Shown piece by piece: positions 33,241 through 43,768 of a stretch of 43,864 nt of DNA. The stretch comes from Plakobranchus ocellatus (Eukaryota; Mollusca; Gastropoda; Plakobranchidae), in assembly GCA_019648995.1 (NCBI GenBank), contig BLXT01008590.1, positions 5,510 to 49,373 on the forward strand, in the 5' to 3' direction. Position 1 is the first letter of the stretch; the number at the start of each line of letters is the position of its first letter. Under the pieces are notes generated by a model. The model was given only the letters and a program-made list of their open reading frames with translations, searched no databases and was not told the origin of the DNA. The position numbers and the translations under genes were made by a program.

Positions 33241-34315
33241 GTGAGTCTAATCATGTATCATTGTGTTATATAATTCACATCAAGGCATAGGCCTGGGAGA
33301 TGCATCTGAAAAGAACTCAACTTTTGAAAATAAAACATCTGTGGTTTTAATTTTAGTTCCCTGTAATCTCCTGGAATGTCTTTGTGTCTAACGCCTTTCT
33401 TCTCTTTGGTAATGCTATTTAATGTTGTGTGAAGCATCCATTGAGTTCACGTTTTGTTTCGCCGATGGATGTCGCAACAATGTCTAATTTTATTGTGCAC
33501 TGAACTTCAGGAGTAAAAAAAAAAATAATGTGTTTTATGTCTTACGTATGGCATGTCGTCCAAAGCAGAAAAAAGTTGCTGAAGAAATTGTCAAGGAGAC
33601 TTGGGTTTTATGCAGCAATCAAACGGTATCTTAACAATATGAAACAAGAACAAATGAATTAGACGCAGTCTTCAAATTTGGAATTTTCAAGAATATCTGT
33701 AACATTAACAATACCACATACTTTTCGAGCCCCAAATCTTTCATTTCATTTTTGGCCTATCAGGAATACCTAGCGACTCAGATGCAGAAGTCGAGCTATT
33801 TCTATTAAAGTTGCATAAAATATAAAAAAACCAACGGCATTTTTTTTAGAATTGATCGTGCTCTTAGGACAAGTAAAGTCTTGAGACCACTTGATGGAAA
33901 TCAAAAGGGGTCCCTGTAATAGGAAATACGTGTTTAATAGTCTCTTTCCGGGAGGAAGAGTGTGGGGTTTGGGAGGTAAAGGGGGAAAAAGGGGATGAAA
34001 GGATGTGGGGTAAAGGTGGAAAAAGGGTTTGTAGGGTGGTAACAGGAAGGAGTGGAAGTTGGGCTTTGGATTTGAAATATATTTTACTAATCAATTTTTT
34101 ATAAAGTTGTAAACAGTTTGCTTATTCTGCTCTTGCACAATAGTGTTTTATTTTACAATGCAATATACTTTCTCACGCTACCGATTAAACATGGTACAAA
34201 CAAGAACATTTGCTAATATTTGCTTGGCTAAAATCTCATGTAAAAAATAAACTCTTATTCTGATCAATGCTAAAGAAGTGCTAAAAAAATTACAAAATTC
34301 ATGTTCTAATTTCAG
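33241..34315 (+). other. Intron of 1.1 kb
   Basis: GTGAGT to TTTCAG. It includes a G-rich patch (about 33950-34050) that reads as a C/T-rich strand on the other side. Nothing else was recognised. Confidence 0.75.
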
Positions 34316-34534
34316 GTTGCTGTGAGGTTCGTCTGGTCAATTTCACACTTCAAGCTCTCCCGAGCTCTGGAGCCAACCTGACCTACAGCTACACAGACCC
34401 AGGTGAACTAGCCCAGGACATCTATACAGTGGTACCGTCTCCTCGAATTGGTTTCGCTGTGGAGTCTGTCAACATTGATACTAGCAGGAATTACTTCGGC
34501 TATCTGGCACTCTGTGAAGTTCTTTTATTCGGAG
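34316..34534 (+). CDS. Exon e: second half of the FTP lectin module
   Basis: A 219-nt exon, phase 1-1, after TTTCAG and before GTGGGA; 73 open codons. It begins GCCEVRLVNFTLQAL with the Cys-Cys pair and following Arg typical of FTP modules, continues NLTYSYTDPGELAQD and ESVNIDTSRN, and closes LALCEVLLFGG. With exon d it makes a module of about 152 residues, close to the family's usual length. NFT and NLT are possible N-glycosylation sites, fitting an extracellular protein. The donor GTGGGA is weaker than its neighbours' donors. The split codon with exon f is G+AG (Glu). Confidence 0.9.
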
Positions 34535-34640
34535 GTGGGATAAATACACCAGAAAAAAAAACCAGAACACTCTCAATACTTGATTCTTGCACATTCAATA
34601 CAAAAAAAAATGGAAGAGCAGCAACTTAAACACTCTTAGC

Positions 34641-34657
34641 AACAACAACAACAACAA

Positions 34658-34696
<39 letters not shown>

Positions 34697-34697
34697 C

Positions 34698-34778
<81 letters not shown>

Positions 34779-34779
34779 C
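34641..34779. repeat. (CAA)n-(CAG)n-(TAG)n trinucleotide tract
   Basis: About 5 CAA, 8 CAG and 30 TAG units in a row, about 105 bp after exon e and inside the 742-bp intron. Poly-Ser and poly-Leu frames across it are artefacts. Confidence 0.95.
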
Positions 34780-35276
34780 GGAAGCGGATGAGGAGCACAG
34801 CAGCTGCACCAGTCATGATTTAGTGTAAATTTATCATCCAGTCTCATTTATACCAATCGTCTAATGTGACTTTATTACTATGATTGCAACCAGTAACCGC
34901 GGAAACTACTGAAACTATGTAGCTTTAGTCAAATATAGCATAAGCATTTAGAACCAATCACTTTTATAATCACCCATTTTTGAAACAGACATTTTTGTTT
35001 TTCCACTATGCCCTGAGTAGGATCTCGAATTTAGGCCTCCTTCCACAATTGCTTTAAAATGCCTTCATTTCGTCATTAATACTGAATTGTAGAATATTGC
35101 TTCGTGTGCATTATTGGAAATCTCTGCGGATTACTTCGAGGCGTCCCTACTCTCTCTGTTACATCACCAGAACATTACAAACACAATTTGAGCTCATGTC
35201 TTTGAAATCATAATTTCAACTATAACAATTTATTTTCCTGCTTGCTTACGTTTATAAACGGTCTTCACCCATCCAG

Positions 35277-35420
35277 AGGTCGCGTGTCCACCAGGCAAGT
35301 TCGGCCGTAAATGTGAGCGTGACTGTAACTGTTTCGACCAGACAGAAGCCTGCTTTGTGAGCACAGGAGGATGTCCATATGGGTGTGCTGTTGGCTACAC
35401 AGGGGAAGATTGTTACACAC
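35277..35420 (+). CDS. Exon f: EGF-like module (8 Cys)
   Basis: A 144-nt exon, phase 1-1, after ATCCAG and before GTAAAG; 48 open codons, the same length as exon a. The peptide starts EVACPPGKFGRKCERDCNC and ends GYTGEDCYT, with eight cysteines: C-x8-C-x3-C-x-C-x6-C-x6-C-x3-C-x8-C. It is the MEGF/laminin-like pattern of exon a. It follows the FTP module directly. The split codon with exon g is C+CT (Pro). Confidence 0.88.
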
Positions 35421-37409
35421 GTAAAGGCTTCTAATTTTTTGCACAATGTAGAGCTTTATTGAGTGAGGCAGAAAAACACTATGATTTTGAATTTCAACTC
35501 CTTCATATTTTAGGATATTTATAAAGTAAAAAAGCACATTAGTTTGCAGTCAATATAAGTGTTCGCCGTCACACGTAACAGAAGAATGGCACATTTATTG
35601 ATTTGTTTAATTTAATACCACTACAATTTTCTTTGTTTCACTTTTTATTCACCAGTGTAACTTTTTCCTCTGCTGCTACATTTCAAATGAACTTTGTTTT
35701 CAAAAGTGTGTCAGTCAAACGCAGGATTTTATAAGTGGGATTCAGTAAACAAACATGTTGTGCAATTAGAATGGGAATAGTAAGCTAAGCGTATTTAGTC
35801 AAAGTGATTGATCTCATAATGCTATATGAAATGACGTCTTAATGAAAGAAGAACACAATCATATGGTTTCATAGTTCAGTCCTTTAACTTGACCTATCTA
35901 TAATATTTCTGAATGACTGTTGTTTGTAAAATTTCTGTCTCATGACTAGATCTATAAAAGTATATCATTGCCATTGTCACAGGTATAGGTCAGATAGAGA
36001 AACGAATCGCCTGCAATACTCAAAAGAGAATATTACAAATATCGAAAGGATTAAATTTATATATAAAATAACGATTAACATTTATTAAATGAAAACGAAC
36101 AAGCGCAATGACTATCAGTACAGGAAATAAATAGTTACATGCATGTCTTGCAGCATTAATCAAAAACATTGACCGTGGTGGGTTGCCAAGCAAATGGCTT
36201 TTGTAGAATAATGGCGGAGTTAAGAATTTAGTTTAATCTTTACGAGGAGAATTGGTCTCAGCATGAGAAGGTCTCGTATTTTCTGAGTCGTCCATAGCAA
36301 CAAGGCTATTCATACTTAACATGCCTGATTTATTGTAAATGCTATTTTTGTGCGATTGTTTTTCAAAGCCTCAAGCCGATGAGGTCACATAGAGGTAGGC
36401 GCGAGAAGAGAAGGGACACAAATTTTAATTATCGGTGTGGGAAAGAGATAAAAGAAGCGATTAAACATCTAGCCATGACGATCGGGGAATGAGCAAGGGT
36501 GTGGTGTAGGTTTTAGTCATGCGTTATGTGCAGGTTCTTAAAAACAGCACATCTCACTCCAATAAAGAAATTTCGGTGGTGAAAGTTTCAAAACAAATCT
36601 ATCTTCTGACAAAAAAAAGTTGTTTTATTGTTCACTTTTGCGTGCTAGTTTCCCTTCCTTCATATCCGGACTTCAGGCTAACTATCTCTTCAATATTTTA
36701 CTGCTACACAGGGATGTATTGTTATTCAATAATTAGTCATTGCTGTTTTTAAAACACATTTGTTTTGACTTGAACAAATTTGTTCTTTTGTTCTCTGTTA
36801 GTCAGAGTGCGATCAACAACGATATGTTTCTTATTGTTTGATTTTTTTCTGCTCCTACGCTGGCTTTTTTTTCGATTTTCTGTACGTGAAGAAACCAGTT
36901 TTTACTGACAAAACAATGCATTTTTTTCATTCTTTTTAGTTCGTGTTTGTTCTGTTTATATATGTCTTCCTTTAGTATTTTTTTTCAATAATTATGGTCA
37001 CTCAATTTCGTGGCTCAGGTGAGTCGAGCACTGAAGTGTTGGGGAATTTTTTCCCATGTCGCGCGGGGACATAGACCCTTCTAAAATGTAAAACAAATTT
37101 AATATAAGACATTAATTTTTTTTTCTCTAAAACTACCAAGTTTTTTTAACAGTCACATTGCAGACACATCCTATGAAACGTTCTCAAATCAGCAAATCTA
37201 ACGCTTATGAACCGGACAAAATCTCTATCACTAGTAGGCCGACTGTTTACCTGCGAATGTTTTTTTTCTTTGGAAGTTTAGATTTTTTTTCTTTCTTATT
37301 GGGGTCCTTTTTCAATCATTAAAATAGACTGTCACTATATGTATATATATATAAACATTACAATGAGCTGAAGTGCCCGTGTCATTATACATAAAAAATA
37401 ATGACAAAC

Positions 37410-37730
37410 ATTTGCTGCGACTGGTATAAGAGTGACGCGAGGCAAATTTTTCGTGCAAGGGCAAAACATAAGCTCCTCGCGTCACGGTTGGTCTGCCGCT
37501 ACTGTGTGTCCTTTGTGCGGGGAAAGAAAAGAAACGGTTCCGCGCGTGATGTCCAAATGCCGGGAAATGGCTAATGTCTGCCCCACAAAATGGGCTTCCA
37601 AGTCCCCGAACGGAATCATTTGGCTGCAAGACAGAATCGCCATGAGTACATCAAACCTGTTGCGGGTGTTTCTCCAGCGAGCCATGCAGTTGGTGGGAGA
37701 CCAGGCTCTAGTGCCTACCTTCAGATAAGA
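37410..37730 (+). mobile_element. 3' end of an RNase H-bearing LINE (copy 2)
   Basis: The segment reads IFRARAKHKLL in one frame and then ASRHGWSAATVCPLCGERKE, VMSKCREMA, SPNGIIWL and FLQRAMQ. This matches the end of the LINE at 15580-15850 (IFRARAKHTLFL, HGWSETTACRFCGEQEE, FLRRAMQ). Only the CCHC-like knuckle and C-terminus remain. It is a severely 5'-truncated and frameshifted copy of the same LINE family. Confidence 0.75.
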
Positions 37731-39120
37731 ATTGCAACAACCAGCCTCACATATAGAGCAACGCTAACCATGCCGCGCAGCTATGATCAATGATTATAGT
37801 GGAAATTTGTGTAAAGGATTAGCCATAACTATTTGGGCAACTTCAAGTTTTACAAATAAAGAGATAAGCAACAACAATCGGCAATGCTGAATAGAATCAA
37901 CAGACATATATGCAAACATGAACATAGGAATCATCATTGGAGATCAGAAAGATAATCTATCACGTCTCAAAAGCTAAGATATGCTAAACATTCCACGCCG
38001 AGATACATATTTGCGAAGAACCCATGCTTACAAGTCTTATCAAATATCACACGCTAAAAAAGTGAACGGTGAGAAGAGCACAGTGTTACCTCTTCCTGTT
38101 TGTCTGAGTAGAGAGTGACCAGATCTGACTATACTAATGGGTATAACCAATTTATCGCACAAAATGTGTATAGTTTATTATGTGTGTAATGACACCCCAA
38201 ATATTTCTCGCCTGAAATACAGTTTGTAAGTCAAGCCAATGTTATAGCTTTGATTTGAAAAAATTCATCATATCATTTGCACATCTTCCACGGCGACTAA
38301 AAGTGAGCAAATTTGGGAACTTTAGTTTTTGCTTTGATCTGATCAGTTCTAAAGAAGCCCAGAGATCCAGGGAAGGGCTGATAAGGCTGTCAGTAGGGTA
38401 ATTAATTACTCCTCAGGTAGGGAAACTAAAGGGAGATAACTGTGTTGGGGATAAAAATGTTTTGGGCAATATGTTGCTTCTTCGTTTTTACTGTGAAATT
38501 TTTAATACAAACAGAAATAAAATAAAGTGACTTCTTCACCAGGTTTTAAAGTTAATTTTATTTATTTTTATATTAATTTGAGTTTTAAATTAACACTTTA
38601 AATCAGTTTGATTTGGACAGTGTAAAAGAGGTGAAAAATCACACATAGGTATTTTTTTAATGCAATTTGTGAACTTATCTCACCGCATGATATTTCTTCT
38701 TTCTTATACATCTTTTCAGAAGATCGTGATGTACATTTTTTTTTTAAATTATCGCATGTTATGAGTACAATTTTGTAAAAAATTTACCTTAATCCTAAGC
38801 TTTAGAGCAATGAAACAAATAATTTGTATAGAATTTATTACATGCTTTAGGTTAAGAGATTGGTTTTTTGCAAAGTTGAAAATAGTTTTGGAAACTTATA
38901 AATAGTTGTCAATTTTCAAAAATAGCCTTAACTAGTAATTTTTATTATTTAGAGCCATGCGCGATGTAATGGCCCATTATACTTATTCATTTTTTTATCA
39001 TACATCAGCAGTTTTCAAATATTTCTAATCACTCTTGATTTTTGTTCTTTTGAAAATGGCGAAGGTCTGTGAAAAATTCATATGAGGATTATGAAAATAG
39101 ACCTATAGATTGTATTGTAT

Positions 39121-39171
39121 AAACTTTTCATTGTCAGTGGCTGATGAAACAGCAGAGGAGAGAGAGAGAGA

Positions 39172-39216
<45 letters not shown>

Positions 39217-39273
39217 TTTTCATTGTCAGTGGCTGATGAAACAGCAGAGGAGAGAGAGAGAGAGAAAAAGAGA

Positions 39274-39328
<55 letters not shown>
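39121..39328. repeat. Duplicated unit with (GA)n tracts
   Basis: AACTTTTCATTGTCAGTGGC followed by TGATGAAACAGCAGAGGAG occurs twice (39121-39156 and 39213-39248), each followed by a GA tract (about 28 and about 35 units, the second with AAAAAG breaks). The period is about 91 bp. The array ends about 200 bp before exon g. Confidence 0.9.
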
Positions 39329-39331
<3 letters not shown>

Positions 39332-39532
39332 CAAAAAAGTGTGGTGAAATTGAAAAACCTTGAGACAGAGACATTAAATTTTCGATTGTCGCTCGCTCAA
39401 AAGTAAAAGAGCAGTGCAGCAGACCATTTATTTCAGGCAATAGAAAGAAAAGATCTGAAAGAAACAAAACATGAAAAAGAATACATTTTTCAACTTACTC
39501 ACCTTTAACATTTTCTTTTTATTATTTTATAG

Positions 39533-39685
39533 CTATTTCTTTAGAAAAATGTTCTCCTGGAAGTTATGGACCTGGCTGTTTACCAAGGTGTAGTGATCAC
39601 TGCAGTGGACCACCTCATTCTTGTAGTTATCGTGCCTGTTATTTTGGATGCGACCCAGGCTACAAGCTTGAGGAATGCAAGTATA
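39533..39685 (+). CDS. Exon g: EGF-like module (8 Cys)
   Basis: A 153-nt exon, phase 1-1, after TTATTTTATAG and before GTGAGT; 51 open codons. The peptide starts ISLEKCSPGSYGPGCLPRC and ends CDPGYKLEECKY, with eight cysteines: C-x8-C-x3-C-x3-C-x6-C-x4-C-x3-C-x8-C. The middle spacing differs from exons a and f, so it is a divergent EGF. It is the last host exon found; the exon leaves an unpaired A in phase 1, so the protein continues beyond the window. The family often ends in more EGF repeats, or in a membrane segment with a phosphatase or other cytoplasmic part, but nothing here decides that. Confidence 0.85.
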
Positions 39686-40101
39686 GTGAGTATAACTTTC
39701 TCATGTCTAGAGGCTGGTGCCATGTAAACACATATCATATTTTTAAGGCTTTATTTGACCTGTCCGTATTACGAATAGTTACTGGTTTAAAAAAAACAGT
39801 AGTGTGTGTGTGTTCTAGAAATAATAAAAATATGTTTTGTTCGTGGATGCAATCTGTCATAACAGGTTTCTTTTTTCAAACGATTTTACAATACATATTG
39901 GAGATAAGCAATGTTCTTGTCCCCTACTTTTATGGGCCTAGATCTATATCTATTGAATATGAAACGTGCATTCTTCAAACTCGATATCTACATCTTGCGA
40001 TTTACGGATTTTTCTGAAAAAAAAAATCACGCAACAAACATTTGTGCTCTTTTTCTCTTGGCGGCGCTCAAATTCAGGAATGGCAGTATTCTGTACTTCT
40101 T
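39686..40101 (+). other. Start of the next intron
   Basis: GTGAGT opens an intron. No further host exon was found to the end of the window. A 104-codon frame here begins in the exon and reads on into the intron, so it is not a gene. Confidence 0.6.
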
Positions 40102-40208
40102 GTAGGCAGGTAATCATCATCAGGTACTTTGTCTGAAACAGACATTGGCTATCATGCTCCTACACTCAAACCTATTCTCAGTTAACCTTATAAAGTTGTT
40201 ATCGCTAT

Positions 40209-41232
40209 TGTAACATTATTCAGTCCCACTCCCATGTTAGTCATTATTCATTCCCCAATGGTTGTCTCACGTGTATCTGTTTCAACTAAACCTCTTTATC
40301 AAAATAACGATCTACCGCTAGACCACCAAACTAGAAGCATAATTTTCGGGCAGAGAATTCTCACCCGTAGAAAGGAAATCTGATGTTGTTTAAATACCGG
40401 TTTCAGGGAAGAGACTCTTTTAGTGTCATTTGTTTTTCTCAGGTCGTAGGGTGCTTTTGCGGTACGTCTAATCAGTCAGGGGTAACTTTACTCGTTGCTG
40501 GCGCCTTCTCGGACCCAGCTTGTCGAAATAAATCACCACGATCTATTCAGTCGATTTTTAGTGTCTTTGTATGTGTCTTCTTAGAAAAACAATGCTGTTT
40601 CCGCCCTAGACCCCACCTTGAATTTCTCTGAGCCTATATGTACGATGCTCATTCAGTTAGTGTAGGATTCGCTCTCCAACTGTACGCCCGATCAGTCGCA
40701 GAGGTAGAGGTAGTTGTTTGAGAGAGCAGCAAGATAGATATGTAAAGATATGTAGCCACGAGCAAAGCTCGAATAGTTTGTCAGTCTGGTAGTTTTTCTA
40801 TAGTCTTTTGTTTAAAGTAAAGTTTCGAAATCTAACCATGTAGTTTTTTAACTCCTCGCCCGGTATGGGGGGGGAGGGGGAGACCTTAGAGCAGGACTAG
40901 AGGCATAGGGTAGGTTAGTTGTTCTTGTTATTAATGTAGAGTCTACGCCACCCAGCACGCAACAGATGCATATATATAATCCTAGAATGCTCTTTATAAT
41001 CTTGTATTTTAGAACGTAGTCAAATAAACTTTATAACCAGATGGAACGTGTTGTTGCTTAGTCTCAGAGTGCTGGAAGTGTCTTGTTTGTGAAACGTAAA
41101 GTATCATTTATGAAGTCTTGATATGTAGACGCCAGGCGTCACAGTAAAGAATTGGAGCAACTAGACTAATACCACTATACGATCTGATGACGGCCCAGTC
41201 ATTATAGTCGTGTGGCCAGCGGTTATGCTACA
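40209..41232 (+). mobile_element. Solo LTR of family B
   Basis: 1024 bp from TGTAACATTATTCAG to TATGCTACA, flanked by the 4-bp repeat CTAT (40205-40208 and 41233-41236). It matches 15981-16994 over its full length in reverse orientation. No internal sequence remains, so it is a product of LTR-LTR recombination. It lies inside the LINE's C-terminal coding region and so is younger than the LINE. Confidence 0.85.
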
Positions 41233-43399
41233 CTATCCTTGCCTATTGCCCATGACTTAGATTTTCAATAAAGTTATTCTCTGTCTACCTCTACTGCGTT
41301 TGCTTTCAATCTTTCCTGTGATTGCTAAGTGTTCTAAACCCTTATGTCGGCAAATATAGCCTAAAAGTTCTAGTTGCCTCTGTCTTATGGTTTTAATGAA
41401 TGATCGCTCGAAATTAGCCTCTTTCAGAACCAATTTATTTGATTTTTTTTTTCCTGTCCATGATATCCTCACCATTCTTCTGATAAAACATATTTCTACT
41501 GCTTCTAGTTTTTTTCTCTATGTCTTTGTTTATTGTTCAACACTCACTACCATACAAAAGTACTGACCATACATTTGTTTTAATTACCCTCATTTTGGTT
41601 GCCATAATTATGTTTCTATTTGTCAGTATTGGTTTCATTACTTAGAATGTATCTTTGGCCATAACTATTCTTTTACATATTTCATTTGTGCATCTGCCAC
41701 CTGATATTACCAGATAGCCTAAATATTTGAATTTTATGATTCTTTCGCACTCTAAAACAACAGTATCTAGAAGTTTTTGGAGGTGTTTGCAAGATTCTGC
41801 AATTGAAACTGTATCATCTGCACACATGAGATTATTAAAATTCTCTCCATTTATTATAAACCTGAAAGACCATCAAGATTCCTTAAGATTATTTCACTAT
41901 ACAGGTTAAAAAGATCAGGAGAATTTACACATCACTGCCTCACACCTCTTTTTATGGGTTTGAAATCACTATGTTCTCCTTCAATTCTTACAGATGCAGT
42001 CTGATCCCAGTATAAATTTCTAATTATTCTCATATCTTTCCCATCGATGTCTAATTTTTCTAGCATATGAAACAGCTCTACATGTCTTACTTTGTCAAAA
42101 ACCTTAGAATAATCAATGAAATAGAGGTGGAGATCTTTTTGCATTTCTATACACCTTTCCATAAGCATTGACAAAGTGAATGTTGCGTTTCTAGTCCCTT
42201 TATCAGCCATAAAGCCAAACTGTTTTGGAGATGTTTCTGGTCTTAGACTCTTGCACATTCTATGCAGCAAAACGCGTAGCCGGATTTTTTTAAAATGGCT
42301 CATTAAACTGATTGTTCTATGAAGTTCACATTCTCTTGCTCCTGGTGTTTTAGGTCGTACTACAAAAACAGATTTACAAAGATCTTCTGGAATTGTACCA
42401 CTATCGTACATTGCATTAAGAAGTCTTGTTGTCAGACTATTCCTAAATTATCTAATGCTTTAATTATTTCTACTGGTATATTATCTGGACCCGTGGCTTT
42501 TCCATTTTTCATTTTCTTTATTGCTGCTTCTACCTCTTCTTTAAGGATAATTGGGCCTTCTACGTTTTTCTTTATTTTGAGTTTTTTGCACCTAGCATCT
42601 TTAAAAAGATCCTCAACATATTCTGACCATCTGTTTAGTATTTCCTTCTTTTCCATTAACATTATTCCATCTTTTGATTTGATGCAGCCAGGGCTACTAC
42701 GTTTTATTTTCTTACCACTGATATCCTTAATTTTAGCATGCATGAATTTGCTGTCTATATTTAGCTTTTTCTCTATTTCCTGACATTGTTGATTAATACA
42801 TTCTTCTTTCGCTGCGTTGCATTTTATTTTGATGTTTCTGTTTAGGTCTTTGTATTTGGCTTCTACATTTTTCGATTTGCGCCTTTCTTCCATTAAATCG
42901 AGTATTTCTCTGTTTATCCATTTCTTATGTTTTTTTTAATCTTTTTTGGGAACGTTTTTCTCTATGACTTCATTAAGTGAATTTTTCAGACCATAATTCT
43001 TCTACTTCTGAGATGTTATTTAGAGTTTCATATTTGTTATGCACAGTTAAAACAATTTTGTCTCTTAGTTTTTCATCAGATTTTAGCAAGTCCATCTGGA
43101 ATTTAGGATTAGCCTTTGCCTTTCTTAATTTCTTAAGTTGTATCTGAAATTTACACATTACTGGAATATCATCTGAATCACAGTTTGCTCCTGGCAGTGA
43201 CTTCGATGTTTTGACGGCGTTTCGGAATCGTTTCTAAATAAGGATCTAATCTATTTTGTTTCTACTTACATCACAGGGGCTCCTCCAGGTCCACTGTCGC
43301 CTAGGGTGGTCTTCATACCAAGTATATGTGATGGTAAATTCATTGATTGGCACCGTTCAATAAGCCTACTTCGACTCTCATTTACAGTCCCTTTGCCAG

Positions 43400-43756
43400 G
43401 GGGCAGGTTCCATGAAACTAGGTAGTAAAACTCTAATTTACTCAGGGGGACACACACATGAAAGAGGCGTTGGTATTTTATTCGTTGTAACAACGGCAAA
43501 AAGTCTTGGGAGTTGGTGTCCAATTTCAATAGAGTAATTGTAGCTAAATTGATAGCCAAACCATTAAATCTAGGAATTATTCAAGTGTATGCACCAACAT
43601 CTGACAGTGAAGATGTAGAAGTAGAGGAGTTTTATGAAAAAATAGGAAAAGCAAAATGCTATCTAAAATCCCAGGAAATCATAACAGTAATGGGAGATTT
43701 CAATGCAAAAGTTGGAGATGAAAGAATAGAAGATGTTGTTGGGCCCAGTGGCATAG
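43400..43756 (+). mobile_element. Inverted 5' segment of the same LINE (front half of the endonuclease)
   Basis: On the + strand: GSKTLIYSGGHTHERGVGIL, SWCPIS, then in another frame AKPLNLGIIQVYAPTSDSED, EEFYEKIGKAK, ITVMGDFNAKVGDER and VVGPSGIG. This is the part of the endonuclease that should precede NESRSRLIE, which starts the minus-strand part at about 43395. The outer end abuts the 12-bp target repeat at 43757. The two pieces join 5' end to 5' end. Confidence 0.85.
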
Positions 43757-43768
43757 GTAGGCAGGTAA

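Larger units (their letters stand above)
35421..39532 (+). other. Intron of 4.1 kb
   Basis: It contains a short LINE fragment (37410-37730) and the duplicated GA tract at 39.1-39.3 kb. The rest is A+T-rich and unrecognised. Confidence 0.75.
40114..43756 (-). mobile_element. RTE-like LINE copy with inverted 5' part and an LTR inserted in it
   Basis: It is bounded by a perfect 12-bp direct repeat GTAGGCAGGTAA (40102-40113 and 43757-43768). The minus-strand part encodes, from high to low coordinates: the second half of an endonuclease (NESRSRLIERCQSMN, RRQWTWRSP, KRFRNAVKTSKSLPGANC); a linker; a reverse transcriptase (NGKATGPDNIPVEIIKAL, FGFMADKGTRNATFTL, FIDYSKVFDKVRHVELF, IKRGVRQ, and CADD for YADD at about 41800-41826); and a C-terminus (GLEHLAITGKIESKRSRGRQ) that resumes beyond the LTR as ENRFECRSMIANVCFRQST. 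The 3' end is ACCTGATGATGA, a short-repeat tail as in RTE elements. Several stops and frameshifts are present. Without the LTR it is about 2.6 kb. Confidence 0.85.

Noticed and set aside
43277-43333. A neat 57-nt phase 1-1 candidate exon on the + strand (TCACAG before, GTAAAT after) reading APPGPLSPRVVFIPSICD
   Set aside because: The opposite strand is the LINE endonuclease (RRQWTWRSP, in frame with the rest of that LINE), so the exon-like look is chance.
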